64,000 bases of DNA from Cepaea nemoralis (GCA_014155875.1 JACEFZ010011701.1:172776-236775); one strand, 5' to 3'; counted from the first letter of the stretch, positions 21,991 through 33,845 are shown. Notes: a model not told the origin generated them from the sequence alone. Numbers and translations: made by a program.

Positions 21991-23350
21991 CGCAATACTA
22001 GAACGAAAAACAAGCCAAGACATATGCTTCCAAATTACTTTTAGACAAATATTTTTGGCTTCAGAAGTGTCTCAATGCCTTCACGTCCCTGATTGAAGAT
22101 CTTACGGCGTTTCTCCCAGCTGTTTGTTGTGTCTTGGCCCTGTAAAAAGCGGCGTGACCAGACGATGTTTTCCATACGCCACACAGTGGATTAGATAAGA
22201 CACCGTGATGAGATCCCCAAAAATCAAATCATACCACCTGGGGATGTATTTATACACGGCGCGCCAAATCATATCTTCTATATCTCTCATCAGCCTTCTG
22301 TGGCAGCGTTGGACCCTATGCTCGACAGGGCACCGTCTGTGTAAACATTATCTCGCGCTGCTGGCATACCGTATTTATTGTAATTGATACCTTGATACAC
22401 AGATGCCAGACAAGCTGTTGTAATCACAGGTTTCTTATTCGAAACTGCAATAACACAGACGTAATTATATTGTTCCGTATTACCATAAATTTCCATAAAA
22501 TTCATTAATCCGGCTGAATATAAAAAAAGACTGATTAATATAACAAAGAATGAGGGGGAGGAAAAGACAGGAAGGATGGAGGCAGAATCCAGATTACCAT
22601 GGTAACAAATCCAGACAAGCTCAAAAGAATGCTTGGCCACCTCGCCGTGTCGATGTGGCGAGACAGATTTGATTTAAAATGGACCAGACAGTATGCAGAT
22701 GTTTGCTTTGTTCAAGGTATGCGAGTCGACCAGCTCTGCACTTTAAGTTTGAGATGCCGTGTCTTGGGATGTTGGTGTTGTCGCTGCCGTATTTATTATT
22801 GTTTCTTTTATTTCCATTGCTGTTATTGTTGCTGTTCTCGTTATTGATGTTGTTATCTATATTGTTGCTGTTGTTATCGCTGTTATTGCTGTATACCTAT
22901 CACCCCAAACGCCTAGAAACGGGTACATCCTGTTTACTTGTATATGGTGAGGTGTGTGAGTGTTGATAACACAGAACAATTTCATGTTCTAAACCATAAC
23001 AGAGAACACAGCAATATTTCATGTTACACACAGTAACAGATGAACTGATTGTACGAAACCATCACACAAATTATGTGGACTATTAGAATGTATTTCGAAA
23101 GCATCAAATAAATGGCTCGTAATCACTGAGTCCATTAAAATAGCTTTAGAAATAAACAGTCATACTGACTGGCACTGATAGAAATAAATAGCAGAAGTTC
23201 AAATCAGGGGATACACAAACAATTATACACATTCGAAAGTTGTACGCACACCGGAATTGGAAACCGCTTCAACCAAAAGACGACAGAGTCATATTGAAGA
23301 ATAAAGTGTAGGACCAATCCAAAATTAGAGGCACCATTTTCATGTCTCCT
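21991..23350. other. No supported gene
   Basis: A 62-residue antisense frame (22102-22290, with W-R-A-V-Y-K-Y-I-P-R-W-Y-D) has a protein-like composition, but I cannot identify it. 22750-22900 is a TTG/TTA-rich low-complexity stretch. The rest is unremarkable. Confidence 0.3.
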
Positions 23351-23354
23351 TCCT

Positions 23355-23445
23355 TTTGAATACAGAAGCCACAAACAATATGTTGCACAATTTATTGCCT
23401 GCATATTCCGCTGCATCTCGTCAGGTATATACTGCCGAGTTATAT
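23355..23445 (-). ncRNA. PLE 3' end with mutated hammerhead
   Basis: The reverse complement carries ACCTGACGAGATGCAGCGGA, GCAGGCAATAAATTGTGCAA and ATTGTTTGT, corresponding to 35771-35845. The core GAAA is GGAA here, which would be expected to impair cleavage. No PLE coding sequence remains beside it. Confidence 0.65.
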
Positions 23446-24144
23446 ATCATACTTGAATAATACTGAAGCTGAAACAATTAAAACACTGCCACAGGTATTG
23501 TTCGAATGCAGAACATCTGTTATCCCTTCGGTAATTTTAAATTTAAAGAATTCTTTGTATTTGCATAATACCGAATGGAGCCGCCTAATTGCTTACGCTT
23601 CACTATATTTGTGCAATTGTTTACTGTTTGAATACAGTATACGCTTTTTCTTTGCTCACGCATTGTATTTATTGAGGTGTTGACAAATCGACAAGGAAGG
23701 TGTTTTACAGCTTTCTCCCTTTTGGCAACGTCTTTATGTTTTCTTCCTTTGGCATCATCTTTATGTCTTGTTTCTTTTGTCACCTCACCCCAGGTATTTC
23801 TTATGGCACCTTGCTCTTGTTCCTTTTGTCTATTCCTTTTCTTTCATTTCTCCTGATTTTCTTACTCTTCTTAAAGTACTTAGAGGCACTCGACTAGAGG
23901 GGGACAGGGAGGAAGCTGCAGAAGAAAACATTTTAAGAAATCATGCAGTTAACTGGTCAAGTACATGTGCTCCACCTGGGGCTAACAGTCAGCAGAAGAA
24001 TACATCTTCCTTCCGCTGTAACGGATTTTAAAACATCTACCCTGGGGCTAGGTTATCGCCCCTAAATATTTGCCAAAGCATCGACTTTAGGGCCTGCTCT
24101 TTGCAACTTCCACATACTGTGTTAATTTAACCTGCACAACGTGA

Positions 24145-24290
24145 CTTATATGTTGACTTCTTGTTCAGAAAGCAAAAGCATTGACCTCTTGTTCAGAGAG
24201 CAATAACACTGACCTCTTGTTCAGAAAGCAATAGAATTGACATTCTTTGTTCAGAAAACAATAGCACTGACCTCTTGTTCAAAGGTAGCG
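24145..24290 (+). repeat. 28-bp minisatellite
   Basis: Five units of the form CACTGACCTCTTGTTCAGAA followed by AGCAATAG. Confidence 0.85.
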
Positions 24291-24340
24291 AACGTTATAG
24301 CTCTCTATAATATATATATATATACATAAAAAAAATTAAG

Positions 24341-24490
24341 TTGCTGTCCTTCGCAGGACGTAGCAGTCAACCCCAGCATTTTCGCTGTTCGTGATTTCTG
24401 GGAAAAATTTTACCTTCAGTAGTTTGCCACTGCTTTCTGAACGACCGGCTCCTATACCTTTTTCGAAAAAAAACCAGCACCGCTGTGTTT
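24341..24490 (-). repeat. Dispersed repeat family E, reversed copy
   Basis: The plus strand shows GACGTAGCAGTCAACCCCAGC, GTTCGTGATTTCTGGG and CAGTAGTTTGCCACTGCTTT, the reverse complement of the blocks at 37990-38110. Confidence 0.65.
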
Positions 24491-24564
24491 CGAACCGAGT
24501 ATACGGGCTCACAAATCACGTTCGCAAGCCATTAGCCACAGAGACAGCATATAATATAAAGCCA

Positions 24565-24603
24565 TGGCTAAATTGAGGGGACCACGTGTTGCGTATGCAG
24601 CAT

Positions 24604-24680
<77 letters not shown>

Positions 24681-24945
24681 ACCTGCATAGGGTTATTCAA
24701 AGGGGAAAGGTTAACGCCAGTCATCTGGAATAAAGTAAGTTGCAGGATCTGTCAGATCAGCAAAGTAATACTCTAACTGTCCGCCTGTTGGAGCTTCGAT
24801 CCTAGACCAGTTGCCGACCTAAGCCTAGGCCTGGTCTGCCCTGCTATGACCTTTAGTCCTTAGAGTGCATTTCCTAGTACCAGAATAAGGCTTGTACCCT
24901 CCCAATTCAGCTTCTCCGCCAGAATCCATTGGCACAACATGAGCG
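24565..24945 (+). repeat. Dispersed repeat family J, copy 2, with CT microsatellite
   Basis: Matches 16165-16510 on both sides of a CT run at 24606-24679 that has expanded inside it: GTATGCAGCATGATCTC on the left, and CGATCCTAGACCAGTTGCC and GGTCTGCCCTGCTATGAC on the right. Confidence 0.65.
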
Positions 24946-25734
24946 TGTGATACATGAGCATTTAATTATAACTGAACCTTAAAGAAGCAGACCTAAAATA
25001 AATTATAGCTAAAGTTTGAAGCTCCGAACTATAGGTGTATAAATCACTGTGCAAGGCATACGCTCACCTAGACCAATACAACATAATCGGTACAATATTC
25101 ACACAACGCTGTCGTCATAGGCACAAAAACAGCTAGTGTTGATAGCTGCCAAATATTGACGGCAGGTAATCGTAATAAGTCGACTTCATGTGATTCCCTG
25201 GCATGTTTTTGTTTCGGCGGTAACTGATCTGTTGATGCATTCCTACCTGGATGTTCCTCGTTTATGAGATATCACTGTCGGTTATGATTACCATCTCTGT
25301 GAACTTCTGTGTTGCCAGTAAACATTTGCTTCCGAAAACAGAACCTACGTCTCTGCACTCCAGGCAGATTCGTAAGTGTTTAGTCTCCATAACTGGGTGT
25401 TGATATGTTTATGGTAGCGTGTATACTTGGGCATTACTCTCCGTATTTAGGCTCGTGAAATGTTTGTTTATAAAGTGCAGCCTGTTTATCGTTTGTGAAA
25501 GTACGTTTGCCGTAATAGTTATTGTAGACTGGAGAGGATATAGTCTTTGAGGGGCATTAAGTGTAAATCAACCTCACAGGGACAACTCATCGGATCCCAC
25601 CAATCACTTCTCTCACCTTTCACAACGCAGGTCCACTTGGGTCCCCAATCCAGGGGCACCCAAAGCCCTGGATCTGTATATCGAAATAAAAAAAAACACT
25701 TTTCGATATATAACAATTACAATTTAAGCCACTA
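24946..25734. other. No supported gene
   Basis: Non-coding DNA upstream of the PLE relic. Opposing short frames at 25519-25820 overlap each other and are unrecognised; 25540-25734 may include PLE 5' sequence. Confidence 0.3.
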
Positions 25735-26883
25735 ATGAACTCGAACCTTTCAGCGGAGGAACAACAGGCGCTCACACAATTAAAACGTTGTGAGGACATA
25801 GCTATCAAGCCTGCTGACAAGGAAGGAGCGTTAGAGGTTTGGAGGAAAGACTTGTATATACAGGAAGGTAATAGGCAACTTGGGGATGCAACTTTCTACA
25901 GACCACGGCCACAAGATGGGACTGTCAGTAACAACACCCGGGTCAAGAGCGTGACGAACGCCTCATCAGGCAAGGCCTTTTGCCCAGCTCTGCTACCTCG
26001 GTGATCATCCACGATAGTTGCTTGGGAAAATCCACCTTTTATATGCTGTCTAAGACACACAAGCCAAACAACCCAGGCAGACCTATCGTCTGGGCCTACT
26101 CTTGTCTTACTGAACGGATTTCAAAGTTCATAGACAGCATATTTCAGCCGTTTGTTGCTAGTCTCCTTTCGTATATCAAAGACACCAACCACGCTATCTC
26201 TACCTTCGATTCCATCAGTTTCACATCCCTTTCTCAGTACCAAATCTTTACTTTAGATGTGACTTCACTCTATACATCTATTCCTCACTCTGACGGCCTT
26301 AAAGTCTTGGAATTCTTCTTGGACAAAAGGCACGGCCCCACCATAGCCACCGGGCCATTGCTGCGTCTCGCAGAGCTAATCCTCAACCTCAATTCAATTT
26401 AGTTCAATGGGGACTATTTCGACCAGTTTAGCGGGGTGGCCATGGGAACTAAGATGTGTCCGAGTTATGCCTGTCTTTTCATGGGCTATCTGGAGCACCA
26501 GGTATGGAGTAAATACACCGGTAGGCTCCCGGACTCTACAGGAGGTATATCGATGACTGCTTTGGTGTTTCAGACATACCCTTGTCTGATCTCCAGGACT
26601 TAATTGCCTTTTTCTCCGACTTTCATCCGAGTATCAGACTCACCTCCACTATTTCTTCGTCGGCTGTCAATTTCTTAGATCTAACAGTCTATTTACGTTC
26701 CGCTGGTCTATGCACGACGGTTTATTATAAACCAACTGACTCGCACGCATTCCTTCTCTATACCTCCTCCCATACTCCCCCTTGTAAGGACTCTATTCCT
26801 TGCTCCCAGCTGTTACGTCTCCGACTGCTTTGTCAGGATAATAATGTCTTCCGTCAAAAAGCCCACGAAATGTTTGATTTCTA
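25735..26883 (+). pseudogene. Penelope-like element reverse transcriptase, decayed
   Basis: Three reading frames together encode a PLE-type RT. Frame 1 (25735-26004) has the N-terminal block I-A-I-K-P-A-D-K-E-G-A-L-E-V-W. Frame 2 (25980-26402, reading on past a TAG to about 26535) has F-Y-M-L-S-K-T-H-K-P-N-N-P-G-R-P-I-V, the motif A region L-D-V-T-S-L-Y-T-S-I-P and the motif B region G-V-A-M-G-T-K-M. Frame 3 (from about 26540) has the catalytic Y-I-D-D at 26546-26557 and a thumb ending D-S-I-P-C-S-Q-L-L-R-L-R-L-L-C. At least two frameshifts and one stop inactivate it. No GIY-YIG endonuclease follows, because sequence of a non-autonomous hAT element begins at about 26884. It differs in sequence from the PLE at 33682-35852 and so belongs to a different PLE lineage. 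Confidence 0.85.
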
Positions 26884-27043
26884 GACTTGTTCTAGTATGC
26901 GTTATTAAATTTAGCTTCCATTTTTACGTATACTGTGTAGGGGCGGGGGAATTTATAGGGAGGAAATACGAAAGGGGTGGGGGGATGACAATCTGAACAT
27001 ATGGTGAAGGGGTGCATGGGCCAAAAAAGGTTGAGAACCACTG
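26884..27043 (+). mobile_element. Non-autonomous hAT element, 5'-truncated copy
   Basis: Matches 40036-40205 closely (TAGACTTGTTCTAGTATG, GGGAATTTATAGGGAGGAAA, GGTGAAGGGGTGCATGGG). It ends in the terminal inverted repeat GGTTGAGAACCACTG at 27043. The next eight bases, CTATAGAG, have TA in the middle, as in the nnnTAnnn target sites of Buster-type hAT elements. The left end is lost at the junction with the PLE relic. Confidence 0.75.
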
Positions 27044-27051
27044 CTATAGAG

Positions 27052-27053
27052 AT

Positions 27054-27119
<66 letters not shown>

Positions 27120-27205
27120 CGAGTGAGGGAGAGCGAGAGACAGAGGGAGAGACAGAGAGAGAAGGATAGCGAAAGAGAGAGACAGAGAGAGAGAGAGAGA
27201 GAGGG

Positions 27206-27260
<55 letters not shown>

Positions 27261-27379
27261 TGTAATTATTGTAACCTGGAAAACATGTAGCCTGTACGGC
27301 ATTAGGTGTAGCCTCTCATCTATTTTGGATGGGAGTGACAATTTTGGACGCGAAAGACAACTTTGATCGCGAGAAAGAC

Positions 27380-27470
<91 letters not shown>
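27052..27470. repeat. GA microsatellites
   Basis: GA runs at 27058-27258 (with interruptions) and 27380-27467, separated by about 120 bp of non-repeated DNA. Confidence 0.95.
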
Positions 27471-27476
<6 letters not shown>

Positions 27477-27869
27477 CGGAGATTCTAGTCATCGGTCTCA
27501 ATATTAACTACTCGACACATTGTCGCTCCAGATAACTACTAAGTCGCACATCTCTGGCTTTCGGTAATCTATACTTGTGGTAACTAAAAGATGCCTTGTT
27601 AACATGCATTTCGGAGACAATTGATGTAAATTTTCCTAAACACGTTCTTTGTGTAGGCAGGCTGCACAAAAGGTGGTGTTCTGTGGCTGGGGCGGCTGAG
27701 TCTGAAGTCTTCCGTTGAAGACTTAACTGTTCTCATACATTGGCCAGTCATATTCCTCTATTACCTGACAAACCTAGTGGGTCCTGATTATCATGTAATT
27801 TACTGTTCCAGTAAAACATATTCATAAGCATGGCTTGAGAAAAATTGCAGAGAAATTGAAAAACAAACT

Positions 27870-28135
27870 AACAGTAAAAATACAAGACTAATGCACAAAA
27901 GAATCCATTGTCATTGCAAGTCATATTACATAGAATCTATTTTAATATATGGCTGCGAAATCTGGACAATTAGTAAACAATCAAGGAAATCCACTAGAAG
28001 CTTTGAAGATGTGGGTTTCGATAAGAATTATGGAAATTAGTTGAGACAGCCACAATGAGTACACTAAACGTTATGAGAAAGGCTATAAAACAAAAACAAC
28101 TTATCACAAGCATTAGAAAAAGATAAGTCATCAGT
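27870..28135 (+). pseudogene. LINE RT thumb fragment
   Basis: Contains I-L-I-Y-G-C-E-I-W-T-I-S-K-Q around 27940-27985, the post-palm motif of LINE reverse transcriptases (L-Y-G-C-E-T-W), with stops and frame changes before and after. No other domain remains. Confidence 0.6.
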
Positions 28136-28210
28136 GTGTTGCCATATTATGAGAAGACAATAACTCACTGATCAACTGTAAAGATTTGTGGAAAAAGGCA
28201 GAAGACGACA

Positions 28211-28290
28211 GTGAGAGAAGATTGTCTTGTGCCATGGAAGATTGTCTTGTGTCATGGAAGATTGTCTTGTGCCATGGAAGGATTGTCCGC
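28211..28290 (+). repeat. 20-bp minisatellite
   Basis: Three to four units of AGATTGTCTTGTGCCATGGA. Confidence 0.9.
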
Positions 28291-28784
28291 ATACGAACTG
28301 AGATTGCAAGTTGTGGAGAATCATGATCGACCACACCAATCGGCAGGACACTTATTGATTAGTGCTTGTCGATCCATGAAGTGATCTGTGTCAGCTCAGA
28401 CAATTATCGTCTGCATATCTTCTTGTTGCTTGAGTTTCCAATAATGTTGAGTCTTCTTTTCCACCCGTACCTTTGAATGTGTGCAGTGTTTAAACACCGA
28501 ACTGGGGAGGGGTGGCGGTGTGGGGAGGGGTGGAGCTGTGGGGGAGGGGTAGGGAAAGAAACAAACACCAAACCGGACAAACATTCGTGTCTAACACACA
28601 AATTGTATATTTTCAATACATGAAAAACACTCCTGAACTCACCACTTACTGTTGTTCGTTCCAAATATATTTATACATTTTTCTTTGCGTTCTCTCGATT
28701 TCAACTCAAAACTAATCCACACAACGTGCTAATACGACTAGTACACCAGGCCTTTTTTTTTTTGCGTGCAGATTAACTTCCCAT

Positions 28785-28892
28785 ATTACTAGTGTCCCTC
28801 GACATCAGGCGAACCCACTTCGACTTCAGAGCTACTTGTAATGTACATCCTCAAGTCAAAAGGACGGGAAGTCAATATTTTAGTGCAACTGA
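28785..28892 (-). mobile_element. SINE family D fragment
   Basis: ACTAGTGTCCCTCGACATCAG, CGACTTCAGAGCTACTTGTAA and AGGACGGGAAGTCAAT are the reverse complement of the 8400-8510 body. Confidence 0.65.
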
Positions 28893-28904
28893 CCGGTGTA
28901 CCAG

Positions 28905-29139
28905 GGCTGTGACGAAGGGGATTACGAATGCAATTCGCAATCCCGCATAATGCATTCGAAACTAGCTGCGGGCGAATTGGAATTAGACCGCCTTGCGCTG
29001 GTTTTCATATTAGAGTATGAATGCCTGGCTGTTCATAATGCAATGGCAAACTTCTGAACGTACACTTGCCAAGAAATCACAAACAGCTAAAGCATACTGG
29101 GGTTGACTGCGACGTCCTATAAAGGATATGCCACTAACT
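28905..29139 (+). repeat. Dispersed repeat family E, copy 4
   Basis: The best-preserved copy with 100-318: AATCCCGCATAATGCATTCG, AGCTGCGGGCGAATTGGAAT, CAATGGCAAACTTCTGAACG, GGGGTTGACTGCGACGTCC and AAGGATATGCCACTAAC. Confidence 0.65.
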
Positions 29140-29639
29140 AACCGGTGTAGAGGTTGAACTTGTGACCTCGGTATCAGTATACCGGAAGTTTAATAGTAAG
29201 CCAAGTACGGCATCGTAATATAAAGATATCTGTATAACAGAACAAAATAGAGAGGAAGGGAATTGGTCAGTTTATTTCATAATCTTATTTAACATTATTT
29301 GTGAATAATAAAATGTCTCACTCCTGCGAAATTAGGAAGGCCGTGGAATTCACGCAAATGTGGTTCCTGAGATTAATCCTGGGAATTCCTTAGACCGCTA
29401 GAGTAACTTACAACGATTGTCTGAAAAGACTAATGAAAGTAGAACATTACGAGGGTAAGTTAATAAGTAAGTCACAAATGGCTGTAGAAAGATAACTAAA
29501 TATGATAACAACTTGATTGCAATGATATTACAATGCATGATATCAATTTTGTACAGCATCGAGCACAAAGGGAGCAATAAAGATATGACTCCGAATGGAA
29601 AACATACCATTTCCAGAAACGTATTTCTAGCTAGAATTG

Positions 29640-29965
29640 TTTTCCCTTGTAAAACAGATGCCAAAAAGCAAGAAATATCAAATCGACAAGTTGATAGAAG
29701 AGCATCGTCATGGGTGCTTGAGACTTCCGCCGTACCATTCTCATTTTAACCCTATAGAACTTGTGTGGATTAATTTAAAGGACAGGTGGCAGCTGACAAT
29801 ATTATATTCAAATTGTATGACGTCAGGATACTAATCCAGTCTGTGCCATTAAATATTGATAAAAGTTACTGGAAAAATGTAGGACCATGTGTTGAAAGAG
29901 GAAGAGGATTATTGGAGAAAGGATGGACTGAATTTTATGCAACCGAGAGCAGTCATCAACCTACT
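29640..29965 (+). pseudogene. Tc1/IS630-type DDE transposase, C-terminal relic
   Basis: The first frame (from 29649) reads K-L-I-E-E-H-R-H-G, then L-P-P-Y-H-S-H-F-N-P-I-E-L-V-W, the block around the third catalytic acidic residue (Glu) of DDE transposases of the Tc1/mariner-IS630 group. A frameshift near 29790 moves the reading to I-I-F-K-L-Y-D-V-R followed by Y-W-K-N-V-G-P-C-V, the expected C-terminal helix. The upstream catalytic Asp regions are not recognisable. The element is inactive. Confidence 0.75.
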
Positions 29966-29981
29966 GGAATCATCCGACACA

Positions 29982-30014
29982 GATTAAGGTCTGAGCAGAT
30001 CGCAGACCTTAATC
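29982..30014. repeat. Short stem-loop
   Basis: GATTAAGGTCTG and CAGACCTTAATC form a perfect 12-bp inverted repeat around a 9-nt loop, just after the DDE relic. Could be a sub-terminal structure of that transposon or chance. Confidence 0.5.
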
Positions 30015-30174
30015 CAAGTACACACCAACTGGGATATTTTGCTATAAATATTCAGAAGAATTGCAGGCCCTAAACATTAAAGCATCAGCATCATGTCAAT
30101 GGCAACAGTTTGTATTCCACAGTGATGAATTTTCAATTCCGCAAGCCCTCAGCGGTGACAAACAACTGTATTGA

Positions 30175-30177
<3 letters not shown>

Positions 30178-30236
<59 letters not shown>
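30178..30236. repeat. AC microsatellite
   Basis: An uninterrupted AC run of about 58 bp. Confidence 0.98.
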
Positions 30237-30242
<6 letters not shown>

Positions 30243-30399
30243 GCATTGAATACCAACAGAAGAGTAATATTGCGGTGGAAACTGACATATTGTGGCATAA
30301 CAAGAAACGTGTGAGCAAACACGTTGTCAAATTAGGGGACACCACACGTGCATACGAATCAATCTATAAACTTCAATGAAAAGAGGACCAACATCTTGG

Positions 30400-30690
30400 T
30401 CGTTAAGAAGAAAGCCCACTACAGAGACACTGACAACTATTTTCATAGTGCAAAACAGGTAATCATGTTCCGTCTCTGAATGGTAAACAGCAGAGTAGAC
30501 AATCTTTCACGAAGACTCAAAGCGGGTCTGTCACCCATGTGTACGTGTGAACAAACTACACAGACAGCTGAACAGATCCTTAAAAATGGAAACATGATGA
30601 CTAAATTGCGGTATCATTTCTGGTCACTCCATACGCACATTAACGCACAGCTATTTGGAAGCTTTCACGAACTCAATATAAAAAGCTAAC
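30400..30690 (+). pseudogene. LINE C-terminal domain relic
   Basis: After the AC run the reading gives Y-F-H-S-A-K-Q-V-I-M-F-R-L, a stop, then L-S-P-M-C-T-C-E-Q-T-T-Q-T-A-E-Q-I-L. This is the C-x-C...Q-T-A-E-H-(I/V)-L pattern found after the RNase H domain in many jockey/CR1-like LINEs. It ends L-F-G-S-F-H-E-L-N and a stop at about 30689. The family matches the general design of the RNase H LINE fragments elsewhere in the window, but identity with them cannot be shown because the regions do not overlap. Confidence 0.6.
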
Positions 30691-30857
30691 ACGAATACTT
30701 GTGTACACATTATTAACCAGCAGCTGAAGAAACAAGAAGGAAATGAAAAATAAGGTAAGAAATATATTCCTTCTACTTTCCTGTCAATTTACACATTATT
30801 TACCCCATGCCTCTGTAAATTCTCTGTCTTTACTAATATTACACATTGTACCCATCT

Positions 30858-31095
30858 CGGGATTCTCCGTGGTGAAGTGGTCAAGCCGTCTGACTCGGGC
30901 TCCGAAGGTTGTATGTTGGATTCAGGGCCGCGTCCTTCATTTCACGAGTGCATTTTTTCGGAGACTCCCGAGGGTCGTCGCTGGAGGTACGGAGTTCGCG
31001 TTTTGTGCGACGCTTTCCGCGCTTCAGAAAGAAACTGAGCCATATGGGATAAAAACCCGGTGCAATGCAGCCGACCCTGTCGATTTTAAGCTATT
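30858..31095 (+). mobile_element. tRNA-derived SINE, family A
   Basis: Head CCGTGGTGAAGTGGTCAAGC with a degraded B box (TATGTTGGATTCAGG). Body GGAGGTACGGAGTTCGCG and GCCATATGGGATAAAAACCC. End GACCCTGTCGATTTTAAGC. Confidence 0.85.
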
Positions 31096-31469
31096 TTTTT
31101 CATTGCACCCACTCCCATACGAATCCGGATACGCCTTGTGTGTCATCTGAATTGGCGGAGCTTTCATTACTGTAAACATAAATTTGTTATCGAGAAATCA
31201 CTAGTTTTTCAGCAAAACATTAAAGAAATGTCGCCGCTTTCGATGATTTAAGTTGTTTTTGGACCTATCAAAGACATATTCCTTGGGTGGGGGTAAATAT
31301 AAGACGGCTGGAAAAATTTCATAACGATGCAACAGACGGTTTTCAAAATAACTGATCGTGAATGAAGGCATTCTTTTCGGGACATACTATAGACCGCGTT
31401 TAGATAACGATATATTCCGAGACATACTGACCACTTTAAGGTATGCCTGAAGCGTCTATATATTACAAA

Positions 31470-31795
31470 TAAATGAGTCCCAGTCAGTATCATATAAATG
31501 AGTCCCAGTCAGTATCATATAAATGAGTCCCAGTCAGTATTATATGAGTCCCAGTCGGTATTATAAGAATGAGTCCCAGTCGGTATTATAAAATTGAGTC
31601 CCAGTCTGTATTATAAAATTGAGTCCATGTCAGTATTATATAAATGAGTCCCAGTCAGTATTTTATAAATTAGCGACAGTCGGTATTATAAAATTGAGTC
31701 CAAGTCAGTATTATATAAATGAGCCCGAGTCAGTATTATATAAATCAGTCCCAGTTAGTATTATATAAATGAGTCCCAGTAAGTATTATATAAGT
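31470..31795 (+). repeat. 25-bp minisatellite
   Basis: About 13 units of GAGTCCCAGTCAGTATTATA followed by TAAAT, with several point and length variants. Confidence 0.95.
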
Positions 31796-31908
31796 ATAGA
31801 TACGTTGCTTCAAAACTACGCATTCTCAACTGTATTCCAATTCTGATGTGAAAACACGGTTGTGGGGGAACTTCATACTCTGTGAAGCTCAGCAGTTCAC
31901 ACGTAACA

Positions 31909-32146
31909 AATCACCGTGGCGAAGTGGTCAAGCCGTATGCTTAGCGCTCCGAAGGTTGTGGGCTCGATTCCGGGCTGCGTCTTTCGGGTCAGGAGTGTAT
32001 TTTTCTCAGAGACTCCTGTGGGTCGTCGCTGAAGCTACGGAGATCGTGCTTTGTGCGGCGCTTTCGGCAGGTCGCCTTGCTGAAAGAGACTGAGCCATAT
32101 GGGTTAAAACACTGTGCAATGAAGTCGATCCTCTCGACTGTTAAGA
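31909..32146 (+). mobile_element. tRNA-derived SINE, family A
   Basis: Head ACCGTGGCGAAGTGGTCAAG with B box GTGGGCTCGATTCCGGG. Body GAAGCTACGGAGATCGTGCT, then GAGCCATATGGGTTAAAACA. Ends AAGTCGATCCTCTCGACTG. Confidence 0.85.
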
Positions 32147-32284
32147 CATGTTTATTCACATGTAATGACGAAGATAAGATGCAAGCTAGACTGCAATAAT
32201 ATTACTCATAGTATAAGTGGATTCTAACCTGTTACCGTTAAAATCAATCGCTGCTTGTTTCTTCCGATATCTAGTTGAATTTTG

Positions 32285-32357
32285 TCGTGTTCCCACTTCT
32301 CTGGACACGTACGTGTGTGGGATGTGTGGTGTGTGGTGTGGTGTGTGGTGTTTGGTG

Positions 32358-32428
<71 letters not shown>

Positions 32429-32510
32429 GCGTGCGTGAGTGTGTGTGTGTGTGTGTGTAACTGTTTATTTCCACATTTTCTGGCTACTGTATGTGTGTTT
32501 ATGTGTGTGT

Positions 32511-32602
<92 letters not shown>

Positions 32603-32690
32603 TGTGTGTGTCTATGTGTGAGAGAGAGAGACACTTTGTGTTCCCACCTTTTCTGACAACGGTATGTGTGTTCTGTTATCATAAACAACT
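32285..32690. repeat. Compound microsatellite array with spaced anchor
   Basis: CTGT (32358-32427), GT and GA runs are separated by three copies of an anchor resembling TTCCCACTTTTCTGG-AC-GTATGTGTGT, at about 32290, 32468 and 32640. The roughly 170-bp spacing suggests an ancestral tandem repeat in which microsatellites grew. Confidence 0.8.
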
Positions 32691-33680
32691 CTGGCACCAA
32701 GTTACACAGGAAGCGTATGAATACGTAAGACAGCAAAAGTGTGTTGTGAGCAATGAAAGTGCGGATAGGCTGACTGGCGCTGCAAATATATCAGGTTACC
32801 CAATGAATTCAGACGACATCATACACGCCCACGAGGAGGATTCGAATATATTACCATAGGCCGGCAGGAAAGCGTGAGTCTGGTGTGGTTATCCCAAAGA
32901 TACCCACCGACAGTGACTCAATAGATAGGCTTGCGTGAATCGGATAGGGAAGGCGACAGGCTTGAAGAGAGACATTAGCATAGGCCAAGGGAAGTAGATC
33001 CACACTCCCGAGGATACAGGGCTACATAATTCAATTAATTTATATTGATGACCACGTAATCTTAACCATCCCCTAACGGACTCTGATTTGTCCCTAGTGC
33101 AGTGACGTGAATGCATTGTGACCAATAAGGACGAAGAAGGAATTGACAGGAATAGAACTGAGAATTGCCGATAGAAAGGTGAGGATTTTCAGTAATGGGC
33201 GTTTATCTAGGGAAATCCCAGCATTAATAAGAAACGGTAATCTAATTAGAGCCAATGGAGTTATGTCGGCCCGGCGATTGCTGGACGTGATGGGAACCAA
33301 CGCTGGAAAAATGAAGGAAGTCTAAGTCGTGCTTAGTTCTGACCGGCCTTAATAGGTTTAATTATTCTGTAAAGAATTGCCTTTTCGTGCCGGCCGTTCT
33401 GGTAACACTTGCGGGCAGTGCGTGGATGTAATTGTTTTTCCCCTACATGAGTCTGTCATGTACTGATGGATCCCATTTTAAAGGTAGTTCACAGAAGGTA
33501 GCTCTAACTATCGTTGGGTCTATGAAAATTTTCGTTACAGTCTTCAACAAACACGCAATTACGAAATGGTTCCACCGTAAGAAATGTGAGATATCAATTC
33601 CCGTTTTGATCGAAACTCAAAGAAGACGTAAGTTTAGTTTCGTTTAATTTCGTTTAAAACAATGTTTTTCACGTAGTGAA
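32691..33680. other. No supported gene
   Basis: Overlapping opposite-strand frames at 33094-33300 and 33143-33325 are open but unrecognised. No repeat family of the window was identified here. Confidence 0.3.
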
Positions 33681-33702
33681 TTTGAATAACGAAGACACAA
33701 TC

Positions 33703-33774
33703 AATAGATTGCACGATTTATTGCCTGGCATATTTCGCTGCATCTCGTCAGGTACATACTGCAGAAATCACACA
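33703..33774 (-). ncRNA. PLE-type hammerhead ribozyme, left
   Basis: On the minus strand the core is CTGACGAG, then ATGCAG, then CGAAA, followed by a very short stem III region (ATGCCAGGCAAT) and ATC|GTGC at the predicted cleavage site. GTAC before the core can pair with GTGC after it to form stem I. The core bases and the C at the cleavage position fit a minimal type I hammerhead of the kind described in PLE terminal repeats. Stem II is weak (outer G-C with few internal pairs), so activity is less certain than for 1044-1111. Confidence 0.7.
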
Positions 33775-33845
33775 ACGTAAAGTAAATTAACTAGATAAAT
33801 CCTTCAAGTTGAAATATACACTTTTCGCACAGTAATGTCAATTAT

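Noticed and set aside
22102..22290. Antisense 62-residue protein-like frame
   Set aside because: The composition is plausible, but I recognise no domain and see no splice or promoter support, so no gene is claimed.
22280..22310. CTGATGAG on the minus strand, a possible hammerhead
   Set aside because: No GAAA at the required position and no stems.
33094..33325. Open frames on both strands near 33.1-33.3 kb
   Set aside because: They overlap on opposite strands, are short, and match nothing I recognise.
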